64,000 bases of DNA from Nostoc sp. 106C (GCF_002154725.1 NZ_MTAW01000235.1:62001-126000); one strand, 5' to 3'. Numbered from the stretch's first letter, positions 53,316-63,384 are shown. Numbers and translations: made by a program. Notes: generated by a model from the sequence alone, not told the origin.

Positions 53316-54305
53316 TTATGTGCCACTATCCCAAACTTCTGTAACCACATCTAATGGCAAATCATGATTAATCAACACAAATTTTTGGAGACGAGCATTA
53401 GGGCGATTTAAACGGCGTGATAAGACAGCAACTAGTAACAGCCACCAAGCAACAGGAGAAAAAATCGCTGGATATACCATAGTGAGAAATAACTTTAGCT
53501 GTCCTTGCTTCAATGCCACCAAAGACCAATGGAGTCTGACATAATTCTTAGTATTCTCAAGCTTGGGCAGATGCGATCGGTGCTTTTGATCGACTAAAGC
53601 GTAAATCTTCTCCTTCATCAAAATATTTGTCTCTAACCGTTTAAGAAGAGAAAACTTTTGATTGTAAGCACCGGGCCAAATTGTGCGGTAAGCAAGGCGT
53701 TGATTCAAGAAGATAGCATCGCCATACTGGGCAATGCGAATCCAAGAATCAATGTCATCACAGTTAGCATCAAGCTGGGAATCCCAACCACCAGTTTGCA
53801 AGAAAGTCTCACGGTAGCACGCTACTTGTACAGGTGTACCAAAAGGTACAAGCTCTAAGAGCATACCGTAATGAATATCGACTTGGGGAATATAAAAAGC
53901 TAACCCTGGCCCAAATTGTGTGGTACGGCTGAGTTCTGCTTCATTACTGTCTACCTGAGCCGCAATACAAGAGCACATAACAGCACTAGGATGAAGTGCG
54001 ATCGCCTTTGCCATCTCTTCTAGACAATTAGGACCTAGGTAGTCGTCATCATCCAAAAACTTAATCCACTCACCGCTAGCTTTTTCAACTCCTGCATTTA
54101 CCGTAGCAGCATGACCTTTATTCACCTGGTTGCGATGGTAAACAACGGAGTTACCTAAGCTTTTGATATAAGTTTCAGTTTCATCAGATGAACAGTCATC
54201 AGCAACCACGACTTCACAGGGAATCGTTTGGTTAAGAACTGAATTAATTGCGCGTCGCAATAAGTTTAAGCGATTGTAAGTGGTGATGACGACACTAAAT
54301 TTCAT
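53316..54305 (-). CDS. Glycosyltransferase family 2
   Basis: A 329-aa GT-A fold enzyme. The N-terminal VVITTYNRLNLLRRAINSVL, VVADDCSSDETE and the metal-binding FLDDDDYLG (residues ~88-96) define GT2. A C-terminal hydrophobic segment (FSPVAWWLLLVAVL) may anchor it to the membrane. It is likely to add a sugar to a cell-surface polysaccharide; donor and acceptor unknown. Convergent with the RND permease, 21 bp apart. ATG start. Confidence 0.88.
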   Translation of the reverse strand: MKFSVVITTYNRLNLLRRAINSVLNQTIPCEVVVADDCSSDETETYIKSLGNSVVYHRNQVNKGHAATVNAGVEKASGEWIKFLDDDDYLGPNCLEEMAKAIALHPSAVMCSCIAAQVDSNEAELSRTTQFGPGLAFYIPQVDIHYGMLLELVPFGTPVQVACYRETFLQTGGWDSQLDANCDDIDSWIRIAQYGDAIFLNQRLAYRTIWPGAYNQKFSLLKRLETNILMKEKIYALVDQKHRSHLPKLENTKNYVRLHWSLVALKQGQLKLFLTMVYPAIFSPVAWWLLLVAVLSRRLNRPNARLQKFVLINHDLPLDVVTEVWDSGT

Positions 54306-54721
54306 AAGATTGAAACCGATGAAGGCTTACGTTGGAAAAATTCAGCCGATGACATTCCTAAACAGGGTGTAATTTTGCAGTGGACTGGTGAAAACAGAAG
54401 GATACTAATGACCAAAGACAAATGGCAAAAATTTAATAAATTCAATCTGGAGAATGGATTATCTACTGAGAACCTCAGTTAAATGTTACCAATTACACCA
54501 TTTATAACACCGTAATAGACTGCTTTTACGGCAAAGAGAGACTAGAAAACACAAATTCTCAGGTTTATAGTTCACTTTTTATAGAAAATTTTTCACACTT
54601 TTATGTAACATTTTTTCTCTTACTATGCCTTCGGATCAGGAAAATCATCAATTTTAAATAACTGGACTGTCAGGCAGGAATAGATTTATGATTGATGATC
54701 GTGAGTTTTTTAAAGCAGACA
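54306..54721. other. Intergenic upstream of rplS, no gene seen
   Basis: About 415 bp including a heptamer patch near 54405-54430 (ATGACCAAAGACAAATGG). It should carry the rplS promoter and leader; no hairpin resembling a known L19 leader was assigned. Confidence 0.45.
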
Positions 54722-55084
54722 ATGAACGCTCAAGAGATCATCCGCTCCATTGAAGCGGAACAACTAAAATCGAATCTCCCCGAAATTTATGTGGGCGACA
54801 CAGTGAAAGTCGGCGTGAAAATTAAAGAAGGTGATAAATACCGCGTCCAACCCTACGAAGGTGTAGTGATTGCCAAACGCAATGGTGGTATCAACGAAAC
54901 AATTACAGTCCGTCGCGTATTTCAAGGCGTTGGTGTCGAGCGGGTATTTCTGCTGCATTCACCTCGGATTGACAGCATTAAAGTCTTGCGTCGTGGTAAG
55001 GTACGGCGTGCTAAACTGTACTATCTGCGCCAGCGTGTAGGTAAAGCCACCCGGATCAAGCAACGCTTCGATCGCGCTTTGTAA
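54722..55084 (+). CDS. rplS: 50S ribosomal protein L19
   Basis: A 120-aa L19 of normal length. The start is taken as the ATG of [16 protein letters not shown]; upstream codons are open but not conserved. Core motifs [30 protein letters not shown] and [16 protein letters not shown] are present. It stabilises the 30S/50S interface. Followed by a small hairpin at 55122 and the tRNA-Trp gene. Confidence 0.97.
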   Translation: MNAQEIIRSIEAEQLKSNLPEIYVGDTVKVGVKIKEGDKYRVQPYEGVVIAKRNGGINETITVRRVFQGVGVERVFLLHSPRIDSIKVLRRGKVRRAKLYYLRQRVGKATRIKQRFDRAL

Positions 55085-55121
55085 TTTGCGATTACAAGTA
55101 TGGGAGAAGTGTTAAACAAAA

Positions 55122-55137
55122 AGCGGCATCTGCCGCT
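55122..55137 (+). terminator. Short hairpin after rplS
   Basis: 6-bp GC-rich stem AGCGGC / GCCGCT with an ATCT tetraloop, without a U-tract. May act as a weak terminator or mark mRNA processing before the tRNA. Confidence 0.4.
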
Positions 55138-55234
55138 GACTTGTCCTCTAAACAAAATTAAGGTAAGATAAGATTCGGAATTGCGTTAGACTAAAAATAA
55201 GTTCAGCGCAATCACTGAATCCAAAACAGCTTGT

Positions 55235-55307
55235 GCGCTCTTAGTTCAGTTGGTAGAACGCAGGTCTCCAAAACCTGATGTCGGGGGTTCAAGTCCTCCA
55301 GGGCGCG
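55235..55307 (+). tRNA. trnW: tRNA-Trp (CCA)
   Basis: Cloverleaf can be drawn: acceptor GCGCTCT / AGGGCGC, D-arm with AGTTCAGTTGGTAGAAC, anticodon stem CAGGT / ACCTG with loop CTCCAAA (anticodon CCA), T-arm with GGTTCAAGTCC, discriminator G. No CCA is encoded. The position just before secE-nusG is a common bacterial arrangement. Confidence 0.95.
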
Positions 55308-55327
55308 CTCGAAAGCAAAAAACAAAG

Positions 55328-55385
55328 CCCGAAATACAACACAGCTGCTAGATTAGCAGTTATTAGTGATGATTTCGGGTATAAT
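55328..55385 (+). promoter_or_regulatory. Nested hairpin and TATAAT box upstream of secE
   Basis: CCCGAAAT (55328) pairs with ATTTCGGG (55372) around an inner CTGCTA/TAGCAG hairpin, which would end the tRNA-Trp transcript. The right arm is followed by TATAAT at 55380-55385, a good -10 box for secE. Confidence 0.5.
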
Positions 55386-55495
55386 TATTTTGCAGGTTTT
55401 TTGCTTCCAGATTTAAGTTGGGATTGAGTCAAGCTGTAAACCTGAATCAAAATTAGCAGCATCTAGCTGTCGAGAAAACGGGGAGATAAACGGCT

Positions 55496-55717
55496 GTGGC
55501 CAAAAAAAATGAAGCGGAAATCCCAGAAAACACAAGTGGGTCAACTTTAAATAACTTTTTTCAAGGAACCAAAGAAGAACTTGAAAAAGTTGTTTGGCCC
55601 AGTCGCAAACAACTGGTGAGTGAATCAGCAGCTGTTTTGTTAATGGTGACACTCTCTGCATCTTTGATTTATTTGGTTGATGGATTGTTTGGCTGGGCAG
55701 CAAAACAGGTGTTCTGA
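55496..55717 (+). CDS. secE: Preprotein translocase subunit SecE
   Basis: A 73-aa single-helix protein: conserved amphipathic segment FFQGTKEELEKVVWPSRKQL then a membrane helix (AAVLLMVTLSASLIYLVDGLF). It braces SecY in the Sec translocon of thylakoid and plasma membranes. GTG start. The TGA stop shares its final A with the ATG of nusG, so the two are translationally coupled. Confidence 0.96.
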   Translation: MAKKNEAEIPENTSGSTLNNFFQGTKEELEKVVWPSRKQLVSESAAVLLMVTLSASLIYLVDGLFGWAAKQVF

Positions 55718-56349
55718 TGACTTTTGCAACAGAAGAACCACGCGACTCAACGTTGCAGTCAGAGGAAGCCGCAGAAGCAGCGCTTAAAGAAGCACGGTGG
55801 TATGCGGTGCAAGTAGCCTCAGGCTGTGAAAAGCGCGTTAAGACAAACTTGGAGCAGCGCATCCAAACCTTTGATGTGTCTGACAAAATTATCCAAGTAG
55901 AAATTCCGCATACGCCAGCGGTGAAGATTCGTAAAGACGGCAGTCGTCAGCATACAGAGGAAAAGGTTTTTCCTGGTTATGTGCTGGTGCGAATGATCCT
56001 GAATGACGATACGTGGCAGGTAGTACGCAACACCTCTCATGTAATTAATTTTGTGGGAGCAGAGCAAAAACGTGGTAGCGGTAAAGGTCGCGGTCACGTC
56101 AAGCCAGTACCCCTGGGTCCTTCAGAAGTTGAACGTATATTCAAACAGACTAGCGAACAAGAACCAGTAGTCAAAATTGACATGGCTACTGGTGATAAGA
56201 TAGTCGTGCTTTCTGGTCCGTTTAAAGACTTTGAAGGTGAGGTAATTGAAGTGTCTCCAGAACGGAGTAAGCTCAAAGCCTTGCTGTCGATTTTTGGGCG
56301 AGATACACCAGTAGAGTTGGAATTTAATCAGGTAGAGAAACAGAGCTAA
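55717..56349 (+). CDS. nusG: Transcription elongation/antitermination factor NusG
   Basis: A 210-aa protein: NGN domain (WYAVQVASGCEKRVKTNLEQ, then VFPGYVLVRMILNDDTW) and C-terminal KOW domain (IDMATGDKIVVLSGPFKDFEG) after a linker containing KRGSGKGRGHVK. It binds RNA polymerase and the ribosome to couple transcription and translation. Overlaps secE by 1 nt; rplK follows after 6 bp. Normal length. Confidence 0.97.
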   Translation: MTFATEEPRDSTLQSEEAAEAALKEARWYAVQVASGCEKRVKTNLEQRIQTFDVSDKIIQVEIPHTPAVKIRKDGSRQHTEEKVFPGYVLVRMILNDDTWQVVRNTSHVINFVGAEQKRGSGKGRGHVKPVPLGPSEVERIFKQTSEQEPVVKIDMATGDKIVVLSGPFKDFEGEVIEVSPERSKLKALLSIFGRDTPVELEFNQVEKQS

Positions 56350-56355
56350 ATAAAA

Positions 56356-56781
56356 ATGGCAAAGAAAGTAGTAGCGGTCATTAAACTGGCCCTGAATGCT
56401 GGAAAAGCCAACCCAGCACCGCCAGTTGGTCCTGCTTTGGGTCAACATGGCGTTAACATCATGATGTTCTGCAAAGAGTACAACGCCAAAACAGCAGACC
56501 AAGCTGGAATGGTAATTCCTGTAGAAATTTCGGTGTTTGAAGACCGGAGTTTTACATTTGTACTCAAGACCCCACCCGCATCAGTATTGATTCGCAAGGC
56601 GGCGAAAATTGAGCGCGGCTCCAATGAACCCAACAAAAAGAAAGTTGGGAAAATTACTAGAGCGCAATTACAAGAGATAGCTCAAACTAAACTACCCGAT
56701 CTCAACGCCAATGACATAGAGGCGGCGATGAAAATTGTGGAAGGTACTGCTAAGAATATGGGCGTAACCATAGCAGATTAG
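56356..56781 (+). CDS. rplK: 50S ribosomal protein L11
   Basis: A 141-aa L11 with [22 protein letters not shown] and [16 protein letters not shown], forming the GTPase-associated centre with 23S rRNA. ATG start. It and rplA form the L11 unit, with 109 bp of STRR-containing spacer before rplA. Confidence 0.97.
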   Translation: MAKKVVAVIKLALNAGKANPAPPVGPALGQHGVNIMMFCKEYNAKTADQAGMVIPVEISVFEDRSFTFVLKTPPASVLIRKAAKIERGSNEPNKKKVGKITRAQLQEIAQTKLPDLNANDIEAAMKIVEGTAKNMGVTIAD

Positions 56782-56784
56782 TCA

Positions 56785-56842
56785 AGAGTCATTAGTAAAA
56801 GCAAAAATACAAATGACAAATGACAAGTGACAAGGGACAAAA
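56785..56842 (+). repeat. STRR-type repeats between rplK and rplA
   Basis: TGACAAA, TGACAAG, TGACAAG, GGACAAA heptamers within an otherwise core operon, in the spacer after the rplK stop. A good Shine-Dalgarno (AGGAGAT) for rplA stands after them. Confidence 0.6.
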
Positions 56843-56890
56843 ATTTATCGGGGGAGAGGCAAAGCTTCGGAATTACCCCAGGAGATAAAA

Positions 56891-57607
56891 ATGGCAAAAA
56901 AAATATCACGCCGCTTGCAGGCATTGCAAGAAAAAGTAGAAGATAGAGATTATACACCTTTAGAGGCGCTAAACCTCCTTAAGGAAACAGCAACAGCCAA
57001 ATTCCCCGAAGCCGCTGAAGCGCATATCCGGCTGGGAATTGACCCCAAGTATACAGACCAACAATTGCGGACAACGGTAGCACTGCCTAAAGGTACAGGA
57101 CAAGTGGTACGCGTGGCAGTAATTGCTAGAGGTGAAAAGGTCAACGAAGCAAGTAATGCTGGTGCGGATGTCGTTGGTTCAGAAGAGCTAATTGACGAAA
57201 TCCAAAAAGGTAGAATGGACTTTGACAAGCTAATCGCTACACCAGATGTGATGCCACAAGTGGCAAAGCTGGGTAAATTGCTTGGTCCTAGGGGTTTGAT
57301 GCCATCACCCAAAGGTGGGACAGTCACATTTGACATAGCAAGTGCGATCGCAGAATTTAAAGCTGGTAAATTAGAATTCCGAGCTGACCGGACAGGCATT
57401 GTCCATGTTATGTTTGGTAAGGCAACCTTCTCGCCAGAAGATTTGTTAGTCAACCTGAAGGCGTTGCAAGAGACAATTGACCGTAATCGTCCTTCAGGAG
57501 CCAAAGGTCGTTATTGGCGCACAGTGTATGTGTCTGCCACTATGGGACCCTCAATTAAAGTCGATATCAGCGCCCTACGGGATTTAAAACTGACCGAAGC
57601 CGCCTAA
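56891..57607 (+). CDS. rplA: 50S ribosomal protein L1
   Basis: A 238-aa L1. [10 protein letters not shown]-like core ([15 protein letters not shown]) and [20 protein letters not shown] are conserved. It forms the mobile L1 stalk and in many bacteria represses its own operon by binding the mRNA leader. AGGAGAT 6-7 nt before ATG. Followed by the L10 leader region. Confidence 0.97.
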   Translation: MAKKISRRLQALQEKVEDRDYTPLEALNLLKETATAKFPEAAEAHIRLGIDPKYTDQQLRTTVALPKGTGQVVRVAVIARGEKVNEASNAGADVVGSEELIDEIQKGRMDFDKLIATPDVMPQVAKLGKLLGPRGLMPSPKGGTVTFDIASAIAEFKAGKLEFRADRTGIVHVMFGKATFSPEDLLVNLKALQETIDRNRPSGAKGRYWRTVYVSATMGPSIKVDISALRDLKLTEAA

Positions 57608-57886
57608 TCTCAGTTATTAGCCATTTGCCAATAGTCATTTGTAGCAGCAAAAGACAAAATTAAATAGACAAAGCCGGAGACAGCAGGAGCTAATAGCTTA
57701 ATATCCTGCCGAGGTTAAAGCTCTAAATTGCCTAAAGCACCACCCGTAATGGAGTGATTGCTGTGGCAGCAAGAGTCTTGCTACTAAACCCCGGTCTAAA
57801 AAACTGGGGTTTATTGTTTGGGTTGGTCAGAACAAAACGCACAAGTAGGGAAAATCGATGATTTTGCCCTAGGAGGTGAAATAAAC
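57608..57886 (+). promoter_or_regulatory. L10-type ribosomal protein leader
   Basis: The 279-bp spacer before rplJ contains conserved-looking unpaired and paired elements (around 57690-57780, with GGAGACAGCAGGAGC and CCTGCCGAGGTTAAAG) of the kind that bind the L10(L12)4 complex in bacteria, then the hairpin at 57786-57812. Assigned by position and overall shape, not by a covariance search. Confidence 0.65.
57786..57812 (+). terminator. Hairpin in the rplJ leader (attenuator)
   Basis: 9-bp stem AAACCCCGG / CTGGGGTTT with a 9-nt A-rich loop and a short T-rich tail. Position fits partial termination between rplKA and rplJL. Confidence 0.6.
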
Positions 57887-58438
57887 ATGGGTAGAACGCT
57901 AGAAAATAAACAAGAGATAGTATCCGATCTCAAAGAAACTTTGAGTGAGTCAACTCTGGCACTGGTAATTGATTATCAGGGGCTAACAGTTGCTGAAATC
58001 AGCGACTTACGGCGGCGGTTACGTCCCAGTGGCACTGTTTGTAAGGTGACAAAGAACACCTTGATGGGAATTGCCATTCAGGATCAAGAACAATGGCAAC
58101 CACTGTCAGAATTGCTGAAGGGGTCTTCTGCCTTTTTACTAGTTAAAGATGATTTCTCTTCTGCAATTAAGGCATACCAAGATTTCCAAAAAGTCACCAA
58201 GAAGACAGAACTTCGCGGCGGCGTCATGGAAGGTCGCCTCCTCAAAGAACCCGATGTCAAAGCTCTAGGAGACTTGCCATCTAAAGAACAACTCATGGGT
58301 CAAATTGCTGGAGCTATCAACGCTTTGGCTACCAAGATTGCGGTGGGTATCAACGAAGTTCCTGGTTCACTGGCGCGTGCTTTGCAGGCGGTGGCTGAAG
58401 CAGAAAAAGGCGATAGTGCTGAAAGTACTGGCGAATAG
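57887..58438 (+). CDS. rplJ: 50S ribosomal protein L10
   Basis: A 183-aa L10. Start at the ATG of [12 protein letters not shown], with AGGAGGTG 8 nt upstream; earlier codons in the frame are leader sequence. Typical segments: [45 protein letters not shown]. It anchors L7/L12 dimers to the ribosome and autoregulates rplJL. rplL follows after 86 bp. Confidence 0.97.
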   Translation: MGRTLENKQEIVSDLKETLSESTLALVIDYQGLTVAEISDLRRRLRPSGTVCKVTKNTLMGIAIQDQEQWQPLSELLKGSSAFLLVKDDFSSAIKAYQDFQKVTKKTELRGGVMEGRLLKEPDVKALGDLPSKEQLMGQIAGAINALATKIAVGINEVPGSLARALQAVAEAEKGDSAESTGE

Positions 58439-58524
58439 ACTTCGCAGTTTTTAATCCATAGTCAAAAGTCTTAAATGATGACTATTGACAAATAACTAAA
58501 TCAAACATCATAGGAGTTATATCA

Positions 58525-58914
58525 ATGTCTGCTACAACCGATAACATTTTGGAACAATTGAAATCTTTGACTTTGCTAGAAGCTGCTGAGTTAGTTAAGC
58601 AAATTGAAGAAGCTTTTGGCGTCAGTGCAGCTGCACCTGTTGGTGTTGCGATCGCTGGGCCTGCTGCTGGTCCTGCTACTGCTGAACCAGTAGAAGAGCA
58701 AACCGAGTTTGACGTAATTCTCGAGTCCGTTCCCGCTGACAAGAAGATTGCCGTACTGAAAATTGTCCGGGAAATCACTGGTCTGGGTCTCAAAGAAGCG
58801 AAGGATCTCGTGGAAGCTGCGCCCAAGCCTGTTAAGGAAGGTATTGCTAAGGATGCTGCTGAAGATGCTAAGAAGCGGATCGAAGAAGCTGGCGGTAAGG
58901 TAACTGTGAAGTAA
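58525..58914 (+). CDS. rplL: 50S ribosomal protein L7/L12
   Basis: A 129-aa L7/L12: N-terminal dimerisation helices ([20 protein letters not shown]), Ala/Pro/Gly hinge (residues ~38-58) and C-terminal domain ([31 protein letters not shown]). It recruits translational GTPases. A GGAG site upstream. Last gene of the cluster, with a strong terminator at 58942. Confidence 0.98.
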   Translation: MSATTDNILEQLKSLTLLEAAELVKQIEEAFGVSAAAPVGVAIAGPAAGPATAEPVEEQTEFDVILESVPADKKIAVLKIVREITGLGLKEAKDLVEAAPKPVKEGIAKDAAEDAKKRIEEAGGKVTVK

Positions 58915-58941
58915 TCAAAATTACATTACTATTTTTAAATT

Positions 58942-58968
58942 AGGAGCCTAAGTCAGGCTCCTTTTTTC
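58942..58968 (+). terminator. Intrinsic terminator of the ribosomal protein cluster
   Basis: 8-bp stem AGGAGCCT / AGGCTCCT with a 5-nt loop and a TTTTT run. Lies 27 bp after rplL; the minus-strand kinase gene ends 21 bp further on. Confidence 0.9.
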
Positions 58969-58988
58969 TATTGTCAACGTAAAACTGT

Positions 58989-60800
58989 TTAACTACACTG
59001 TTTAGCTGACGATGGACTGACAAAATCATGTAAGTCAGCATCCCAAATACTGATGTAAATAAAATCACAATTTTGACGCACAATCTGACCTTTTACTGAA
59101 CCCTTGGAAAACTGGAAATTATCAGATTGACGACGTTGTATTTGTTGTAGCCCTTGTTTAATTTCTTCAGTCGCTTGACCGCCTAACATTCCATCTAAAG
59201 TACTCTGCATTACTTGAGGATCTACTGATTGGGCAAAAGCTGCTTCAGTTTGGCGTAACGCTCCAGTTTTACGATCAAATAAGTAGCCTAAATCGATTTG
59301 GTTGGGCACCAAGTTATAGGTGACAGCACGGGTATTGCGCCAAACACCTTTTAAATCCCTTTTAGAACCAAGAGTAGCTTCCACACTGCTTCTTGATGTA
59401 CCAGTAGGAAATGCAGGAACGCTTTGTCTGTTGCTACTAGTTGAATGCCGAGGCTGGTTGTTGTTCTGTGGTGTTGAACGTGCTTCTGGCGTCGGAACTA
59501 CAGGTGGCTGATTTTCTGTTTTTGGCTGTGGTGTTAATGTTGCGATTGGTGCAGGAGTATTAGAAGTTACAGGCTCTTTTTCTGGCAGAGATGTTGTTGC
59601 TTCTGGAGGATTAGATTCTGTTTTGGGGTTAAGGGTAGGAATAAGCGCCGGAACTACTTGCACAGGTGATGGTAATGCAGTCAGGGAAGGTTGGGAAGCA
59701 ATGGGGGTATCGGTAGGTTCGGAATTAGTAGCTGAAGGTTCTGGAGAGGGCGTGGAATTTGTGGCAATCGGTGCTTCAGACGCTGGTTGGCGGGTAATAC
59801 TAGAAATCACTAGCCCACCAATTAATCCACCTACTACTAAACTGCTGACAATTACAGCAGGCTTTTGCCAATTTCTAGAAGCAATTGTTTGGGGTTGAGA
59901 GGAAAGCAATGGCTGGGTGTGCCCAATTGATCTAGCAGCCGTAGCAGGTCTGGTAACTGTTTGGGGAATAACATAACTAGCAGACTCCAAAGCATAGAGC
60001 ATTTTACTGGCAGTACTGTAGCGATCGCTAGCATGAGGTTTAATTGCTTGGTTGAGTACCTGTGCCAAACTAGCAGACACGCTAGGAGCATAATCTTGCC
60101 AAAGAATTTCTCCAGTTTGCTGGTCAGTTTCTAGTTCTTGTGGTTGTTTGCCAGTTAGTAAATAAATTGCTGTTAAGCCTAAACTATAGATGTCAGTGGC
60201 ATAAACTGGGCGTCCTAAGGCTTGTTCGCTGGGCATATACCCCGGTGTACCAATTACCATTGATTGCGCAGGTAATCCTGGGGAACTCACCACTGAACGG
60301 ATGGTTTCTTTAACGGCACCAAAATCAATCAGAACTGGCTTATTATCTGGAGAGCGGAGAATAATGTTATCCGGCTTGATATCCCGGTGAATGATACCCT
60401 TGCTATGGATATAGTCTAAGACAGGCAAAAGACTTAAGAGAATTTCTCGAACCACAGTTTCACTTTCGTATCCTTTAGCTTGGACAACATCTCTTAAGGT
60501 TTGACCGTGAATCCATTCTTGAACTAAGTAAAACTGACCATTTTCGGAAAAATAGGCATAAAGTTCCGGAATTTGGTTGCTACTTTTACCTAAATACTCT
60601 AAAGTTGTGGCTTCTCTCTCAAACCGCTGTTGAATCATTTGGTAGGTTTGCGGGTCATTGCTGATCGGTTTGAGTTGCTTGATTACACAGCGACGGCGAG
60701 AAGGCATATGAGTATCTTCTGCCAGAAAGGTTTCGCTAAAACCTCCAGCACCGAGTACCTCAATAACTTGATACCGATTGTTCAGAAGGGTTATTGTCAT
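58989..60800 (-). CDS. Ser/Thr protein kinase with TM and C-terminal extracytoplasmic domain
   Basis: A 603-aa PknB-like kinase. Kinase domain at 9-270 with glycine loop VLGAGGFSETFLAE, Lys41, HRDIKPDN (Asp141), DFG (Asp159) and GTPGYMPSEQ. A single membrane helix at about 314-337, a Pro/Ser/Thr-rich stretch of ~115 residues, and a C-terminal domain (FPTGTSRSSVEATLGSKRDL and on, with QNCDFIYISIWDADLHDF near the end) that also occurs on other cyanobacterial kinases. The extracytoplasmic part may sense an envelope cue. ATG start. Convergent with rplL. Confidence 0.9.
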   Translation of the reverse strand: MTITLLNNRYQVIEVLGAGGFSETFLAEDTHMPSRRRCVIKQLKPISNDPQTYQMIQQRFEREATTLEYLGKSSNQIPELYAYFSENGQFYLVQEWIHGQTLRDVVQAKGYESETVVREILLSLLPVLDYIHSKGIIHRDIKPDNIILRSPDNKPVLIDFGAVKETIRSVVSSPGLPAQSMVIGTPGYMPSEQALGRPVYATDIYSLGLTAIYLLTGKQPQELETDQQTGEILWQDYAPSVSASLAQVLNQAIKPHASDRYSTASKMLYALESASYVIPQTVTRPATAARSIGHTQPLLSSQPQTIASRNWQKPAVIVSSLVVGGLIGGLVISSITRQPASEAPIATNSTPSPEPSATNSEPTDTPIASQPSLTALPSPVQVVPALIPTLNPKTESNPPEATTSLPEKEPVTSNTPAPIATLTPQPKTENQPPVVPTPEARSTPQNNNQPRHSTSSNRQSVPAFPTGTSRSSVEATLGSKRDLKGVWRNTRAVTYNLVPNQIDLGYLFDRKTGALRQTEAAFAQSVDPQVMQSTLDGMLGGQATEEIKQGLQQIQRRQSDNFQFSKGSVKGQIVRQNCDFIYISIWDADLHDFVSPSSAKQCS

Positions 60801-60990
60801 GCTCTGTTAAAAGCGTGGACGCCTAGTGGCTTGTCGTAAGACATCGCTCCTTCCAATGTATACCAGATGGTCTCAGACATACCGTGACAGATATTTACGA
60901 CATTAAAAAATACAAATAATTAGCTAGACATAAAAATGCTGATTCGGTTTGAGAACAGCAAATAAATCGCTATTTGAGATCGATCAAAAT

Positions 60991-63384
60991 TTAGCGGTCA
61001 AAGTCAGCATTCAGGTTGGCAAGAATCGTAATTAACTCAGCTGGATCTACTGGCTTGGGAATATGCTTTTGAAAACCTGCCCTTAATGCTTGATTACAGT
61101 CTTCCTTGGTAGCATAAGCTGTGAGTGCGATCGCGGGAATTTGTTTGATTTGAGAAGATTCTAGTACTCTGACTCGGCGAATAAAATTATACCCATCCTC
61201 TCCTGGCATTCCAATATCACTGAGCAAGACATCTGGTTGAAACTGTTCTAGGCGCTCTAAAGCTTCTATTGCTGAAGCTGAAGCTAAAGCGATCGCTCCA
61301 TGCTGCTCTAGGATAAAAACTAAAAACTCCCGTGTATCAAAATCATCATCAACAACTAGTACCTTTACTCCATTGATGTCTGGGGGATTGTTTAACGATT
61401 TACCTATCTGATGTGTCACTGGCTGTTGCTTAAGTAATGGGAACTTGACTGTGAAGGTGGCTCCCTGTCCTTCTCCCAAGCTTTCAGCGCGAACATTTCC
61501 GCCATGCAGTTCTACTAAATGACGCACAATTGCTAAACCTAGCCCTAACCCTCCATGATTACGGGTAATCGAAGCATCAGCTTGACGGAAATAGTCGAAC
61601 ACATAAGGTAGAAAGTCGGGGCTAATTCCTTTGCCTGTATCACTTACCTGAATTTGCGCCTGTGAGCCTACGGTGGCTAGTCGAATTTCAACTCGCCCTC
61701 CTGAGGATGTGAACTTAATTGCGTTAGACAGCAAATTCCACACGATCTGTTGTAAGCGGTTTGGATCACCTGAGATCATCCCGATATTAGATTCAATCAC
61801 AGGTAAGATTTGAATCGATTTTGCTTCCGCAGCCAGGCGCATAGTCTCAATCGCCGCTTCAATCGGTAAGGCTGGGTTGATGGGAAAGGCATTCAGGCTG
61901 ATATTACCCCTGAGGATACGAGAGACATCCAGCAAATCTTCAATGAGTTGAGTTTGTAATTTGGCATTGCGCTCAATAGTTTCTAAAGCACGCATAGTAA
62001 TCTCTGGATTCAACTTACCAGAGCGCAAGACTTGTGACCAGCCCAAAATGGCATTGAGAGGTGAGCGTAATTCGTGGGAGAGCATCGCTAAAAACTCATC
62101 TTTGACTCGATTGGCTCGTTGAGATTCTTCGTAAAGATGGGCATTGTTAATTGCTAATGATGCCATCTGAGTCATTTGCACCAGAATAGTTTCGTCCTCT
62201 TCAGTAAATTCACCTTCATACTTGTCAGAAAGCTGGATCAGACCAATGTGTTTGCCATTACTGTTAACAAGCGGTGCTGCTAGCCAACCGCGCATTGGTA
62301 GAGACTTACTTACTTCTTGAGCAAATCCACTCCAGATTGGATGGGATTCTAGTTCAGCTTGAGTCATTCTTATCGATCCTTGCAGACGACAAATCAAGGA
62401 GTAAACAACTGAAGCATCTAGTTTTTGCTCATAGTTGTGCCACTGTGCATACTTGTTGGAGAGAGAAACTGCATGAATCGCCTGTGCCCAGTTTTCATCT
62501 ACCGTTATAGTAGTAGCTGATTGATGCGCTCCGATTGTTTCACGGGACTGCTCAGTCAGCAATTGCAGCCTTTCTTTGAGCGATAACGTTGAGTTGATGG
62601 TGAGGGATATTTCAGCCAGTCTCTGCAATCGATATGTATGCTGCTGTGCTTGGATAAGATGCTGAGTGCGTTCTTCCTCTGCTCGCTTGCGTTCGGTGAT
62701 ATCTCGAAAATAAACGGCAAGTCCATTTGAGGAAGGATAGGCATGGATTTCCAGCCAGATGCTAATAGAATGCGCAAAATCTTCAAATACCAGAGTAGTC
62801 TGTTCGTTAATAGCACGATGCAATTCTTGGTAAGCCAGATCTCCAAAAACATGGGGAAATACTTCTTTCCATACCTGCTTCCCTATTAGCTCCTCGCGGG
62901 TTTTGTGCAACAGCCTTAGAGCTTGTTCATTTATATAAACGCAGCGCCACTGGTCATTAAAGGAGACAAACGCATCCGTGATACTTTCTAGGATATTGGT
63001 GACTTCTATACGTGCAGCTTCTGCTTTGGCTAAACTAGTCTGAGAGCGGTTTCTGGCTATCCTCAGTTCTGTATTCAGCGAATTAATCAAGACTGATACA
63101 AATAGGAATACAACTAGCTGGGCGACATTCTCCCAACTGGTGGGTGTGACAGAATGAACTGGAGGTATAAAGAAGTAATCGCTGATTAATACGGCCAAGA
63201 TTGTAGCTAGTAATCCTGGTTTAAATCCACCATACCAATTACTGACAGCCACAGCAGCAAAAAACAGTACTAGTATGCTTTTGTTGAGAAATGGCTGCAA
63301 GATTAAGGTCAGTAGCAGTGCTACTAAGACACTCAATACAGCTACACCGTAATGCAGTATTCGAGGAGTTATGACTCTCAACAT
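60991..63384 (-). CDS. Hybrid sensor histidine kinase/response regulator
   Basis: A 797-aa protein: N-terminal DUF4118/KdpD-like membrane unit of about four helices (residues 10-100), PAS (~130-230, ITDAFVSFNDQWRCVYINEQ) with a PAC end, GAF (~260-420), HisKA with SHELRSPLNA (His437), HATPase with NLLSNAIKF, DTGKG and GLGLGLA boxes (to ~650), and a REC domain (675-790) with phospho-acceptor Asp723 in DIGMPGEDG and Lys in HIPKPVD. The signal is unknown. No separate response regulator adjoins it. ATG start. Confidence 0.93.
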   Translation of the reverse strand: MLRVITPRILHYGVAVLSVLVALLLTLILQPFLNKSILVLFFAAVAVSNWYGGFKPGLLATILAVLISDYFFIPPVHSVTPTSWENVAQLVVFLFVSVLINSLNTELRIARNRSQTSLAKAEAARIEVTNILESITDAFVSFNDQWRCVYINEQALRLLHKTREELIGKQVWKEVFPHVFGDLAYQELHRAINEQTTLVFEDFAHSISIWLEIHAYPSSNGLAVYFRDITERKRAEEERTQHLIQAQQHTYRLQRLAEISLTINSTLSLKERLQLLTEQSRETIGAHQSATTITVDENWAQAIHAVSLSNKYAQWHNYEQKLDASVVYSLICRLQGSIRMTQAELESHPIWSGFAQEVSKSLPMRGWLAAPLVNSNGKHIGLIQLSDKYEGEFTEEDETILVQMTQMASLAINNAHLYEESQRANRVKDEFLAMLSHELRSPLNAILGWSQVLRSGKLNPEITMRALETIERNAKLQTQLIEDLLDVSRILRGNISLNAFPINPALPIEAAIETMRLAAEAKSIQILPVIESNIGMISGDPNRLQQIVWNLLSNAIKFTSSGGRVEIRLATVGSQAQIQVSDTGKGISPDFLPYVFDYFRQADASITRNHGGLGLGLAIVRHLVELHGGNVRAESLGEGQGATFTVKFPLLKQQPVTHQIGKSLNNPPDINGVKVLVVDDDFDTREFLVFILEQHGAIALASASAIEALERLEQFQPDVLLSDIGMPGEDGYNFIRRVRVLESSQIKQIPAIALTAYATKEDCNQALRAGFQKHIPKPVDPAELITILANLNADFDR

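Noticed and set aside
55496-58914. Ribosomal/secretion cluster as a novel locus
   Set aside because: Gene order tRNA-Trp, secE, nusG, rplK, rplA, rplJ, rplL is standard in bacteria.
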